Part shown: positions 1 to 10,538 of the stretch, in pieces | Layout of the letters: each line of letters begins with the position of its first letter | Position numbering within the stretch: the stretch's first letter is position 1 | NCBI GenBank assembly: GCA_963969595.1 | Contig: OZ018409.1 | Coordinates: forward strand, 20,988,975-21,052,974 | DNA: 64,000 nucleotides | Direction: 5' to 3' | DNA from: Neckera pumila | Taxonomy: Eukaryota > Streptophyta > Bryopsida > Hypnales > Neckeraceae | The notes under the pieces: generated by a model | Databases searched by the model: none | What the model was told of the DNA's origin: nothing | Seen by the model: only the letters and a program-made list of their open reading frames with translations | Position numbers and translations under genes: made by a program

Positions 1-2
1 TG

Positions 3-1186
3 GAGGACCTCAACGCCATGGGGTGCCTCGTCTTGATGGATAAACCCTGGGGGTTTTGGGAGGAGCGGATGGTCAGAGAGATTAGGTGTAAGGCGTCGAA
101 CGAGTTCGACAATACTCTCCGACGCCGCCCGACCAAATGGGAAGAAGAAAGGTGGAGGGAAGTTTACAACTTCCGGATGGGAGGTTCCAGTATGGCTGGA
201 CGGAAGGACGAGTTCATCCATGACAAGTTTCATGGGGAGCCGAGCAACAAAGATGGGTACGCGTTTGCAGATTGTAAGAGCGATCGGAACCGAAACCTCT
301 TCCAGTTCCTGGTTCCAATCGTCCACCCGGAAAAGCCGACGAGGGTGACGATGACCATCGGTAACACCATTTTCGATTCCCTGAGCGGGGAACGGAAAGT
401 GAATTGGGCCTGGATCTTTTCCGATCTGGTGTCCCAGCTGGTGACGAGGATCGGAAAGAGTAGGGCCACTCCTTTGAGTCCCTACCTTTTCCACCTCTAC
501 CAGCGAAACCAACTCCTCACGCAGACAAAGGAGAAGACATGGAGCGTTCAGGAGTCTATCCTGAAGTACGGAGAGTCGGGTTTGGAGGACGAAATGGAAG
601 AGCAAACCGGATCCGAACCCGAGACAGAAGAGGAAGAAGAGGAGGAGCCGTCGAGTGAGAAGAAGCGGATGAAGACGACGCCCCTTCGCAAGAGAGGAAC
701 CCCATCGAACCCTCGGTCTACACCAGAACAAGGACCAAAGGTGGAGATGCCGGATGTCGAGGACCCGGCCGACTCGTTCAACCAGTTGACGGTGATCCTG
801 TATGGGATACAAGCGGACTGGGAGGTCAAGCGGAGAGCTCTCACCACTATCGGAGAGATGGTGGGTGCACCGGCCGATAGTGAATTGCCGGGTAAGGTGG
901 GGCAATACCTAGCCGATCCAGATGAGAACCGGAAGCAAGAGGCAGAGATCCATCGGCTTCAGGAGGAAGTCGACGCTTTAAGGGCTGACATGGTAGCCCT
1001 CAGGGAAGACAAGGCTGCAGTCCGGGAGATGGCGGAGGCAACCTGGAAGGTGGTTGAGTCGGTGAAGGACACTCTCGGAGAGTCCGGGTCTATCGCAATC
1101 AAGGCGGCACTATTCGACAAAGGGGTACATGAGGAGAAGAAGGTATCCGGTTTTCGGATAGTTCGGATCTTGACCGACTTCACTGA
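3..1186 (+). CDS. LTR-encoded ORF, N-terminal and central part (5' end outside window, interrupted at 1186)
   Basis: The frame is open from base 3 and runs into the inner retrotransposon at 1187. After the insertion it resumes in the same protein at 11816. Seen: an N-terminal block with PIVHPEKPTRV followed by a VNWAW segment, a run of glutamates with basic residues (about residues 190-225 from the ATG at 18), then a predicted coiled coil rich in E, R and L (about residues 300-355). The same architecture occurs in the minus-strand ORF of the solo LTR at 37392-39437, and the C-terminal third occurs in the LTR ORFs at 2301-3005 and 10539-11243. I do not recognise a named domain. Extra ORFs of unknown function are known in Tat/Ogre-type gypsy elements, but placement inside the LTR is unusual. 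It could be an element accessory protein; no function can be assigned. Confidence 0.7.
1182..1186. repeat. Target-site duplication, left copy (partner 11816-11820)
   Basis: ACTGA stands immediately before the inner element and ACCGA immediately after it, 5 bp with one mismatch. Removing the element and one copy restores the reading frame of the interrupted ORF, which supports these as insertion-generated duplicates. Confidence 0.7.
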
Positions 1187-2152
1187 TGTCGCAGCACAGG
1201 GCAAGTAATTTCCCCGTTATACTACCAAAAACCACTTTAAAGTATAACAAAGTGACTCTAAAGATCAAACCCACGAGATTCTGTGAAGTAGATAGCTCTA
1301 TTTGGTCCCTAAGCTAAGTCAGTACCTATATTTCCTCTTCCGATTCCAACACACAACCGGAAACACAACAACACCCAGAACTCCAATCAGACCCTTTTTT
1401 ACTTCTCCGATCCGGTCCACGTTCCGGCTGAGTCTAATCACTCTCAGCCGCTCATACTACTACCCGGTTTGGTTTTACCTCTGTTTCACCATCAGAGGGA
1501 TCGCCCCTTGTTTTTGAGAGCGGCAGGCCCGCCGCTCCTTCCGTGAATTATAGTAGCTGAAGACCCACTTCTTCCTCCTTCTATTCTCTACACTAACTCG
1601 AACCCGGTTTGATCCTTCACAGCAACCCAGAAAACTTCCCGGATTACCGGTCACACAAAGACCCCCCGTACGGTCCTTCCATACTACAACGACCTTGACG
1701 TTCCGTTCCGTCTGTACGAAGCTAGGCAGTTGCAAGAGAACCCGTCCGTTCCAACATCTACTAAAGTTCTTCCGTTTGCCCAAATGAGGCGGCGAGATCT
1801 CTCAGGAGATCGGACACTCAACCGGATTTCACACCCAGGAGTTCTAGCGCGACTAAGGAATCCCTCCCTATCCGCCTAGCCTAACAACGGTTGTCTCGTC
1901 CGGAATTCTAAACTCTAGAGCTGCTGAGGAACTGGAATCCCCTCCCAACACTTACGCAACCCGCTCACCTGCACATAAGACCAAAAACAAATGCGCCAAG
2001 GGGGAGAACTCACACCTACATTAGCGCGCGCCTTCCTAACTCCTCACTCCACGACCCTGCCGCACACGGGAGAGACACACAACAAGCAGCCAAGAGAAGA
2101 CGTACGCGAAAATAAGATGAAAAGAACTCCCAGCTCCCAAGCGGGGGCTGAC

Positions 2153-2159
2153 TTATATA
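2153..2159 (-). promoter_or_regulatory. TATA box, probable retrotransposon promoter in 3' LTR
   Basis: The minus strand reads TATATAAG, followed by a conserved stretch shared by all the related LTRs. It lies downstream of the LTR ORF, so it is the likely start of the genomic RNA (U3/R boundary further on). The equivalent in the 5' LTR is 10391-10397. Confidence 0.6.
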
Positions 2160-2300
2160 CAACTTGAGTACAAAGCAAAAAGGGACCTCGAAATCCGCGT
2201 TGGAAATCCGGACCCGATCCTAACAAACCAGACCGGATAGTCATCCGATCCGGTCCTAACTAACTTACAAATATTTTACATTCCTAACTAACTTCCTATC

Positions 2301-3005
2301 CTACTCTCCAACTCCCCCGCCCAGCGTAGGACTCTTAGGTTCCTCGGGTAGTTGATTGAAGACATCTGCCAAGTTCCGGCTTCGTTCACCGGCAGCTGGA
2401 TCCAGAAGATCTGACCCGAGCGATGAATCTATCTGGATTGGCTGCCCCGTTACATGTCTCCTGTGACTCTTCCGTGACTCGGGTGTATGATCCTTGCGCT
2501 CACCCGGATTCGATCCTCCTGCTGGAAACGAATCCGGCATCGAAATGTCCGAGAGGTGGATTTCCCGGGAGAATAAGGACCCGGTCAGCTTCTGGCTGCT
2601 GACGTCCATCCGGTCGGCCGCCTCTCGTGCTGCCACTAAGGACGATTCCACCCGATCGGTGAAATCGCTGAGGATCCGAACTATCCGGGAACCGGATACC
2701 TTCTTCTCCTCGTGCACCCCTTGGTCAAATAAGGCCGCCTTGACTGCGGCGGATCCGGACTCTCCAAGAGTGCCCTTCACCGACTCAGCCACCTTCCGGG
2801 TTGCCTCCGCCATCTCCCGGACTGCTGCCTTGTCTTCCCTGAGGGTGACCATATCCGCCCTCAGAGTATCGACTTCCTCCTGAAGTCGACGGATCTCTAT
2901 TTCTTGTTTTCGGTTCTCTTCCGGATCGGCCAGGAACTGCCCCACCTTGCCCGGCAAATCGCTGTCGGCTGGTGCGCCCAGTCTGGCTTTACGCAGCTGA
3001 GGCAT
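2301..3005 (-). CDS. LTR-embedded ORF, short form (3' LTR copy)
   Basis: This is a 234-codon frame starting at an ATG (an upstream in-frame TTG at 3014 also exists). It matches the C-terminal part of the outer-LTR ORF: a GAPADSDLPGKVGQ segment, then the coiled coil RRLQEEVDTLRADM, then a serine/proline-rich tail ending GGGVGE. The N-terminal ~330 residues present in the outer copy are absent, so this LTR has an internal deletion. Reading direction is the same as gag-pol. A TATA box lies ~270 bp upstream (3278-3288) and another ~140 bp downstream, so the ORF could have its own promoter. The frame is intact in both LTRs. Function unknown. Confidence 0.65.
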   Translation of the reverse strand: MPQLRKARLGAPADSDLPGKVGQFLADPEENRKQEIEIRRLQEEVDTLRADMVTLREDKAAVREMAEATRKVAESVKGTLGESGSAAVKAALFDQGVHEEKKVSGSRIVRILSDFTDRVESSLVAAREAADRMDVSSQKLTGSLFSREIHLSDISMPDSFPAGGSNPGERKDHTPESRKSHRRHVTGQPIQIDSSLGSDLLDPAAGERSRNLADVFNQLPEEPKSPTLGGGVGE

Positions 3006-3277
3006 GGACACCAAATAACCACTGGACCCTTACCGGTCACTACCTCACACTCTCCTAGCCGCACGTCCCGTTCCTCACTTTCTCTCGTCTGATCTCAACC
3101 GGAAGGTACTCACAAAACCTGCAAACCACACGTTCTCTACTCTTTCTACACTCTAAGACACACCCAGCCGGAAGCGCACATGCATCAATGGCTCTGGTGC
3201 GGACAGAGGCGAAAAAGCGCTCAAGGTCAGCTCCAGAGCTCAAGGGAAGTAAAGGAGTGAAAATGAGGACGACCAGC

Positions 3278-3288
3278 CCTTATATACT
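3278..3288 (-). promoter_or_regulatory. TATA box upstream of the LTR ORF (3' LTR)
   Basis: The minus strand reads AGTATATAAGG about 270 bp before the ORF start. The same motif is at 11516-11526 in the 5' LTR. Role inferred from spacing only. Confidence 0.5.
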
Positions 3289-3592
3289 CTCAGGACCCCT
3301 GGCATGTCATCATGACCTTTTTCCGGTCCGGTCCCCATTGATCCGGTCCCCATTGATCCGGTCCATCCCTAATCCGGTTCATCCCTAATCCGTTTTAAGG
3401 CGAATTCCGGGTATGATTCCGCTCCTGAATACTACCATTCTGACCGGAACGGATACAGTTTTCTCCTTACTGGATTATCACTGCCTATCCGAAGTCCTCT
3501 TCTGCCCTTCTAACCGGATACGGATGCTAACTACCGGTTTCCGTTCTGTTATTCAGACACTTGGAGAAAAATCACAAATTCTGGTTACGACA

Positions 3593-3609
3593 TTACCCCC
3601 CCCTCATTT
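3593..3609 (-). other. Polypurine tract
   Basis: On the minus strand AAATGAGGGGGGGGTAA directly abuts the 3' LTR, the expected plus-strand priming site of LTR retrotransposons. Confidence 0.85.
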
Positions 3610-3628
3610 GTGAGCGTCCCCGCGAACA

Positions 3629-5413
3629 TCATTCGGAGTTGTCTGAAGAAGTGGCAGCAACGTATTTCTTCACCCTGGATCCGTTCACTCGGGTATCCAG
3701 CCATTGACCTCGTAAATTCTCTAACTGAAGAGATCCGTTCTGGAAAACCTGGTTGACTCGGAAAGGTCCCATCCATTGGATGTGCAATTTACCCGGGAAG
3801 TCCTTATGTCGATTGTCATAAAGGAGAACTAGTCCTCCTTCCTCTATTCCGTGGTCAGCCAGAAGTTTCCGGTCATAGTCTTCCTTCCGTTTTGTCTGTA
3901 CCTCTAGGGTTCTCTCCAAAGCCGTATTTCGAATCTCTTCCAGTTCTTCAATGGCAAGAAGTCGGGGATAGGTAGTCTTTCTGGACTCCGCGCTTTGAGC
4001 TGCCATGACTCGGAAAGTTTCCACATTCAACTCCACTCCATGGATTGCCTCCTGACCGAAGACCAAAAAGTAAGGGGTCTTGCCGGTTGTGGTCTTCTCC
4101 GTGGTGTTGTATGCGTGTACTGCCGAGGGTAGTTTCCGGTCCCAGTCCGTCTTGTGAGCGGAAACCATCTTGTTCAGGATCTTACCAACGATTCCGTTTG
4201 CCCGCTCCGTCAATCCGTTCGCTCTAGGATTGTAGGGAGTCGTCTTCTGGTGCTTGATAAGATACCTTGTCGTTAGGTCTACAATAACGTCGTTGAGAAA
4301 ATGGGTTCCCCGGTCGCTGACCAACTCGAGCGGATGACCAAATCGCATGAGGATTTCCGTAAACAGGAAGTTTGCCGAAGTCTCCGCATCGTTTTTCCGT
4401 GTTGCTTTGGCCTCCACCCACTTGGTGGCATAATCCGTGGCTAGGATAATGTACCTCTTTTTCCGTCCGCTGACCGGAAAAATAGGTCCAATAAAATCTA
4501 TCCCCCATTTCTCAAATGGCGCTAGAGGAATGATAGGAATTAGTGGCCAGTGGTTCCGGAAGGACGGTGCTCCTGTCCGTTGACACTGATCACAACTTCG
4601 TACAAAATTCCTCACATCTCTATGTAAATACGGCCACCAGTATCCGGTTGAACGGATCCGGTTTACTGTACTTACAAAGGCAAAATGTCCTCCGGAACTC
4701 CCTGCGTGAAGGGCTTGGATCACCTTCTTCCGTTCCGGGGGTTCTAGGCATCGTCTGAGAACATCATCCGTTCCTAACCTAAAAAGGACTCCCCTAATCA
4801 AAGTATAAGGAGCCACTTTCCTTTGGAAAATCTCTTTCTCCTCGTGACTCATCTGGTCCGGATATCTAGACGTCACTAAATAATCTATGATATCCTTGTA
4901 TTCAGAACTAGATGCATCATTGAGGTAAAAGACTTCGACTAAAGGGGAATCTAAAGTTTCTGTCACTGCCGGATTCATTACCGGATTTTGGAACTCATCC
5001 GGAAACTTAGTAGATATATCCGTAACGGAATTCTGTCTTCTCTGCCTCGAGAGGTAATCCGCATTAACATTTGCCTTTCCGGGTTTGACTACAACTTCGT
5101 AGTTAAACTCTTGCAACAGCAAAATCCATCTAGCAATCCGGCCCGACAAATCTGGTTTGTTCACAAGGTATTTCAAAGAATCGTGATCCGTATGAAAAAT
5201 TACCTTGTAACCCAGTAGATAATGCCGGAACTTCTTACACGAGTAGACCACGGCTAACGCTTCCCGTTCCGTGGTGGTGTAATTCCGTTCCGCCATGCTC
5301 ATTTGTCTGCTCGCGTAGTAGATCGGGTTCTCCCGTCTTTCCGCGTCGAATTGCCACATGATGGACCCCAAACACCAGCCCGATGCATCGATAGTAACAT
5401 GGAACTCCTTGGT
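3629..5413 (-). pseudogene. pol segment 3: RNase H and integrase
   Basis: The frame after the TAG starts with the RNase H catalytic Asp region (TIDASGW) and continues through NYTTTEREALAVV and FHTDHDSLKYL. Integrase follows, with an HHCC finger (H...H...CDQC), catalytic Asp in GIDFIGP, Asp in SDRGTHF and Glu in NGLTERANG. The C-terminal region has WMGPFRVNQV. No chromodomain follows. This segment alone is uninterrupted (~590 codons). Confidence 0.93.
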
Positions 5414-6134
5414 CTAATCCGGAACTGATAGGATCGGAGCTTTAGCCAACTGGGTCTTCAAATCTTCGAAGGCCTGTTGTCTCCTTCCGTCCCAAACAAA
5501 TTCCGTATCCTTCTTCAAAAGTTCCGTGAGCGGAATAGCCCTCTTGGCATATCCATTGATGAACCGTCTGTAGTAGCCCACGCATCCTAAGAATCCGCGA
5601 ACTTCTTTCACGTTGGTTGGAGGTAACAGGGAAAGCATTACCTTTACTCATTCCGAAAAAACACTTGCCCGGGTGTAGCTTCAAACTAGTCTCTCGGCAC
5701 TTCTGGAACGTCTTCCTCAAACACTCGAGATGACTTTTCCGGTTACTGAAAACGGCAAAGTCGTCTATGAACACTTCAAGGAAATGTCGAAGAAAATCTT
5801 TGAAAATGTCCATCATGAGTCGCTGGAATGTTCCGGGTGCATTACACAGACCAAACGGCATCCGGGTGAAGGCGTAAGTCCCCCACTCCGTTGTAAATGT
5901 CGTCTTCAGCTGATCGCACCACCGGATGAATACCTGGTTATAACCGGAAAATCAATCCAAGAAACTATAGCACTCATGGCCAGCGACGTGATCCAAAATA
6001 ATGTCGGTAAACGGAAGAGGGAAATAATCCTTCTTTGTGGCCGCGTTCAATTTCCGGAAGTCTTGACAAACCCGGATCTTGACCTTACCATCCGCTCCGA
6101 CCTTCTTCGGAACAATCACAATGGGGAAACCCAT
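5414..6134 (-). pseudogene. pol segment 2: reverse transcriptase core
   Basis: RT continues in another frame: RVCQDFRKLNAATKKD (RT fingers), a TGA near 5951 in place of a conserved glycine position, then MPFGLCNAPGTFQRLM and FIDDF. A second one-base shift near 5637 returns to the original frame with the thumb motif FLGCVGYYRRFI. The segment ends at a TAG (5416-5414) just before the RNase H start. Confidence 0.88.
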
Positions 6135-7681
6135 TCGGAGTTGTGGACCGGATAGATGAATCCTGCCTCCAACAATCGATCGATTTCCTCCTTTACCATC
6201 AACGAATACTTGGGGTTGAGCCGGTACTGTCGCTGTCGGACCGGAACGGATCCGTCCATCAGGTCAATGCAATGCTCTCCGAGGTGAGAGGGAATTCCCT
6301 TCAGATCGGATGGCTCCCAAGCAAAAACGTCTAGATACTCCTTCAGAAGTTGAACGTAGTCGGATCTCTCCGTCTCCTTCAAGAGCTTATTAAGATAGAA
6401 ACTCTTGTCAGGTTCAACATTCTCCTTCTCGTAGTCAGCAGGTGAAACAATTGGTTTGACTTTCTCCGCATACCCCTCCTCCGGAAAGGATGCTAGATTT
6501 CCCCAACCCGGTCCTACTGTATTACCTCCGTTGGTGGGAAGATTTCCGCTCCTGATCTGTTGAGCTATCCACTCCGTCGTCAGTGGGACACTCGACTCTC
6601 CTAAGGATCGGTCTTCTAATACTGTCTCCCGGATTTCCTCCGGCTCATGTTCTAACACTGCCTCGGAAAATCCATAATTCGCCTCGGATTGGTGTTCAAA
6701 CGGATCTACATAATAACTCGCAGTGGAATCTTCCGGATCAGACCAGTCCGTCGTATATCCATCTGAGTCGCTGGTCTCCCCTAAATGTTTCTCCACCGTC
6801 CAAGGAATCCGCGTGGACGGCTTTCCTACCACCAGTTCCTTGGCTCCCCAATCTACAAGAACTCGAGCGGAATACAACCAGGGTCTTTCGAGTAACATTG
6901 GAAAGGGTCTACCCTTATGAACACAGATAATCACGTAGTTCAGCAAATAGTCCGTTCCACCAATCCGGGTTGGCACTTGTAAAAGCCTTCCAACCGGATG
7001 TACTCGGGACTGGTCCGCCATCCGGAGAACTTGTTCCGTGGCTTCAAATGTGGTGAATCCCAAGTCAAACGCTGTGTCTTCCAACATCAGGTTAACTCCC
7101 GATCCACCATCGATGGGAACCTTGGGAATCGCACATCCTTCTATCTCTACTGTGACTTCGGGAGCGCCGGCATCTTCCGGTTGAGAAAAGTTGACTGCCA
7201 CTGCGGGTAGCTTCACCTTCCTCCTTCGCTTCCTGGTCCAGGCGTCTCGGATCAGCTTCTGGTACATCACATTATCGTGCACTAGTTGTCCGATTGTGAC
7301 ATTCGCCTTTTGATCCTTAATATCCTGGATGATATTATACTCATGAGTACTCACATCTGGAATAACAATCACGGGAGCATCGCTAAATGTAACCGTCTTC
7401 GGAGTTCGTACGATATCCGGTCCAGAGATTTCCCGTCGGATCTCTGCACTGATATCTATCGGAATCCGGTCAGCCGCCTCTCCTTCTTTTGGTCGTTTTG
7501 TCTCCGGTTCCAGTATCTGCTCTGAAGAAAGCCGATCCGAATCACTACTTGATTCCGGTTTCCTTCTCGACTTCCTCTTACTCCTTTTCATTGACTGTCC
7601 GGTTTGGTCTCTGGTGGAACTGCGGGTCGATACTCGGTTGACTGCGCCCTTCACTCGAACTGGCAGATCCACCCCGCACCG
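6116..7681 (-). pseudogene. pol segment 1: protease and N-terminal RT
   Basis: A frame of ~520 codons from just after the gag UGA. The N-terminal part is basic and serine-rich. The protease core has VPIDGGSGVNLM with the catalytic Asp, then a linker rich in acidic residues. Then comes the RT start region (YRLNPKYSLMVKEEI, HNSEWVSP), where the frame breaks at a one-base loss near 6125 and stops at 6116. Confidence 0.88.
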
Positions 7682-7684
7682 TCA
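7679..7684 (-). other. Possible gag-pol stop-codon readthrough site (UGA CGG)
   Basis: gag ends GAA AAG TGA and the next codon is CGG, after which pol continues in the same frame without shift. UGA followed by CGG is a known leaky context in several plant and animal viruses. Use as a translational readthrough signal here is inference. Confidence 0.45.
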
Positions 7685-9274
7685 CTTTTCCGGATTCTCT
7701 GTCCCGGCTGAATGACCATAATTCAGTGCGGTCTGCTCCCTTGGAAGAATTTGCACTTGCTTGTAAACCGGACGCGGTTGCGCTGGTTTGGAGCAATCTT
7801 GCTCGGCATGTCCATACTCTCCACAATTCTGGCATGGCAGAATCCGTGGTGCACCTTGCCCTTGTCCTTTGTGAGGACAACTACTAGCATAGTGTCCCGG
7901 TTCTCCGCAACAATAGCAAATCACTACTTGCCTATCCGGATATCTTGGTACCCTCATAAGTGGCTGCATCCCTGGGCCTTGGCTAGGTCCAGGTAGAAAG
8001 TTCCGGTTCAACACATTGGAACGGATTGGAACAGCAATACCTTTTCCTCTCCCGTAAGTAGGTTGAACTTGGTAGACCTCCTCTTCTTCAGCCGCCATGG
8101 TGTAGTACGCTTCTTCATCCGGATACACGTAGTGAACTTGCTTCGGGGTTGCCTTCTGACATTCGCTCGGGTAGTGACCCGGTTCTCCGCACCTTCCGCA
8201 CCAGACGTTAGCTCGAGAGGTTGGAACGATCCGTCTCGGTCTCCGGTTCTCAGCGAGGTTCACCTTGATTGCCTCCAGAGATTCTTGGATCTTCTTCATA
8301 AACTTCTTTGAATCTGAATCCTCCGTCTTGACCTTAACGATTGTCTTCTCTCTCTGACCTTTCCTGGAAAAACGTCGCGGGGGCGAAACACTCCGGTCCT
8401 CCTCCGAACTTGACGAACTAGGATCGGAAACTTCCGATCTGGATGACTCGGAACTGCTTTCCGAATCCGATATCTTCTTACTATGCTTCGACTTCCGGTT
8501 ACTCCTCTTGCTCTTCTCCTTCGCCTTCCTTTCACTTCTCCGCAAGGATTTCCGTAGTGACTGAGCTGAGTTTTCGTAGTTGGTCGCAGCATCCATGGCC
8601 TCACGTAGCGTTCTTGGTCTCGTTTGCCGGATAAGGAACCCCATGGATTCCGGTAATCCGGCTACGTACCATTCTACTTGCAGACCCGGGGCAATCTCCG
8701 TAGTCAACTTCTGCAAGAGTGCTTTCACCCTCTGCCCATACTTCCGTACGGATTCGGTTGACTTCATCGTGAGAACACTCAAACGTCCTAATGCTCTGGC
8801 CTCTCCACCCACTTCTTGGAAAGCCTGTAGGAAATCCGTTCTCAGTTGATTCCAATCATTCCGGGTCACCTCCGGGACATCTTGGTACCATTTGAGTGCT
8901 TCTCCCTTCAGCAATCCTTGAAAGATCCTTTGTTGAGCGGCCTCGTTCTCCTGATTGGCAAGCGCGGTCGACTGAAACTCGCACAGCCATTCATCCGCGT
9001 CCTGACTTCCGTCTCCCTTGAAACGCTTGTACCTCAATCGGGTCATCCTGCCTTCTTCTGACGATGGTTCGTCTCCTTCCGATTCCGATACTTGCTCAAA
9101 AGTTGGGGATGTATCCTCCGATCTTGGACTCTCGTTCCCTTCACCAGGTGCAGGTACAAAGATGGGTTGCTTGTCCGGTTGAGATGTATCCGGATCACTA
9201 AGACCTAACCCCGACGACTCTGCACGTTGATTCCTCCGGAATCGCCTGATTTCACTTCTCGTCCTCCGTCTCAT
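7682..9274 (-). CDS. gag: gag polyprotein with three CCHC zinc knuckles
   Basis: A 530-residue frame from the first in-frame ATG (9274); the frame is open further up to 9331 with only non-ATG starts. Seen: a basic N-terminus, an acidic serine/glutamate region, a retrotransposon capsid domain (around LKGEALKWYQDVPE and RQTRPRTLREAMDAA), a very basic serine-rich stretch, and three C-x2-C-x4-H-x4-C knuckles (CGRCGEPGHYPSEC, CYCCGEPGHYASSC, CQNCGEYGHAEQDC). Gag packages element RNA into virus-like particles. Three knuckles is more than the usual one or two. The frame is undamaged, unlike pol, so this copy may still supply Gag. Confidence 0.92.
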   Translation of the reverse strand: MRRRTRSEIRRFRRNQRAESSGLGLSDPDTSQPDKQPIFVPAPGEGNESPRSEDTSPTFEQVSESEGDEPSSEEGRMTRLRYKRFKGDGSQDADEWLCEFQSTALANQENEAAQQRIFQGLLKGEALKWYQDVPEVTRNDWNQLRTDFLQAFQEVGGEARALGRLSVLTMKSTESVRKYGQRVKALLQKLTTEIAPGLQVEWYVAGLPESMGFLIRQTRPRTLREAMDAATNYENSAQSLRKSLRRSERKAKEKSKRSNRKSKHSKKISDSESSSESSRSEVSDPSSSSSEEDRSVSPPRRFSRKGQREKTIVKVKTEDSDSKKFMKKIQESLEAIKVNLAENRRPRRIVPTSRANVWCGRCGEPGHYPSECQKATPKQVHYVYPDEEAYYTMAAEEEEVYQVQPTYGRGKGIAVPIRSNVLNRNFLPGPSQGPGMQPLMRVPRYPDRQVVICYCCGEPGHYASSCPHKGQGQGAPRILPCQNCGEYGHAEQDCSKPAQPRPVYKQVQILPREQTALNYGHSAGTENPEK

Positions 9275-9396
9275 GAGTGCAAGATCCGGTTCTCTCCCGA
9301 TCTGCCTACAAACCGGATTTCTGACAACCACACGGAAGTTTCAGTAACAACTGACTTTAGCTAATCGGGATCGGAATAGGGCTAATAGCTTTAGAA

Positions 9397-9414
9397 TCCC
9401 CGGCAGCGGCGCCA
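9397..9414 (-). other. Primer-binding site, tRNA-Asp type
   Basis: The minus strand reads TGGCGCCGCTGCCGGGGA, 10 bases after the 5' LTR end. It matches the complement of the plant tRNA-Asp(GUC) 3' end at all but one position, as far as I recall that tRNA. Confidence 0.8.
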
Positions 9415-10390
9415 GATTTTTGTATGTCGCAGCACAGGGCAAGCAATTTCCCCGTTATACTACCAAAAACCACTTTAAAGTATAACAAAGTGACTCTAAA
9501 GATCGAACCCACAAGATTCTGTGAAGTAGATAGCTCTATTTGGTCCCTAAGCTAAGTCAGTACCTATATTTCCTCTTCCGATTCCAACACACAACCGGAA
9601 ACACAACAACACCCAGAACTCCAATCAGACCCTTTTTTACTTCTCCGATCCGGTCCACGTTCCGGCTGAGTCTAATCACTCTCAGCCGCTCATACTACTA
9701 CCCGGTTTGGTTTTACCTCTGTTTCACCATCAGAGGGATCGCCCCTTGTTTTTGAGAGCGGCAGGCCCGCCGCTCCTTCCGTGAATTGTAGTAGCTGAAG
9801 ACCCACTTCTTCCTCCTTCTATTCTCTACACTAACTCGAACCCGGTTTGATCCTTCACAGCAACCCAGAAAACTTCCCGGATTACCGGTCACACAAAGAC
9901 CCCCCGTACGGTCCTTCCATACTACAACGACCTTGACGTTCCGTTCCGTCTGTACGAAGCTAGGCAGTTGCAAGAGAACCCGTCCGTTCCAACATCTACT
10001 AAAGTTCTTCCGTTTGCCCAAATGAGGCGGCGAGATCTCTCAGGAGATCAGACACTCAACCGGATTTCACACCCAAGAGTTCTAGCGCGACTAAGGAATC
10101 CCTCCCTATCCGCCTAGCCTAACAACGGTTGTCTCGTCCGGAATTCTAAACTCTAGAGCTGCTGAGGAACTGGAATCCCCTCCCAACACTTACGCAACCC
10201 GCTCACCTGCACATAAGACCAAAAACAAATGCGCCAAGGGGGAGAACTCACACCTACATTAGCGCGCGCCTTCCTAACTCCTCACTCCACGACCCTGCCG
10301 CACACGGGAGAGACACACAACAAGCAGCCAAGAGAAGACGTACGCGAAAATAAGATGAAAAGAACTCCCAGCTCCCAAGCGAGGGCTGAC

Positions 10391-10397
10391 TTATATA
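10391..10397 (-). promoter_or_regulatory. TATA box, probable genomic-RNA promoter in 5' LTR
   Basis: Same position within the LTR as 2153-2159. It is also conserved in the older outer LTR at 12274-12280, which supports function in this family. Confidence 0.6.
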
Positions 10398-10538
10398 CAA
10401 CTTGAGTACAAAGCAAAAAAGGACCTCGAAATCCGCGCTGGAAATCCGGACCCGATCCTAACAAACCAGATCGGATAGTCATCCGATCAGGTCCTAACTA
10501 ACTTACAAATATTTTACATTCCTAACTAACTTCCTATC

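Larger units (their letters stand above)
1..1186 (+). mobile_element. Left part of an older long LTR (Ty3/gypsy-related), split by a younger element
   Basis: Seen: this segment is the upstream half of a sequence that resumes at 11816. Its downstream part (11816-13245) matches the inner LTRs at 1187-3592 and 9425-11815, but in the opposite orientation, and it ends with the same ...GCTGCGACA terminus. It reads as an LTR whose left end lies outside the window. It is a longer version of the inner LTR, because its embedded ORF has an N-terminal region the inner one lacks. No primer-binding site follows 13245, so it is a 3' LTR or a solo LTR rather than a 5' LTR. Confidence 0.75.
1187..3592 (-). 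repeat. 3' LTR of the gypsy element (2406 bp)
   Basis: This is a direct repeat of 9425-11815, with perfect TG...CA ends. It is unusually long because its U3 holds an ORF (2301-3005). It contains one extra 15-bp copy of a GATCCGGTCCCCATT unit near 3345 compared with the other LTR. Confidence 0.93.
3629..7681 (-). pseudogene. pol: pol polyprotein (protease, RT, RNase H, integrase), disrupted
   Basis: The frame follows gag with no shift after a single UGA. Order seen: retropepsin-like site IDGGSG; reverse transcriptase with FIDDF catalytic box; RNase H region ending NADYLSRQ; integrase with HH-CC zinc residues and D-D-E residues. The four lesions are a one-base loss near 6125, a TGA at about 5951, a one-base gain near 5637 that restores the frame, and a TAG at 5416-5414. 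The products would be maturation, copying and insertion enzymes of the retroelement. This copy cannot make a complete polyprotein. Confidence 0.92.

Noticed and set aside
1302..1783. ORFs on both strands in the LTRs (also 9540-10021)
   Set aside because: They lie in the transcribed LTR part with no motif and overlap each other; identical in both LTRs only because the LTRs are copies.
2494..3092. Plus-strand ORFs opposite the LTR ORF
   Set aside because: Shadow frames of the minus-strand ORF; no independent motif.
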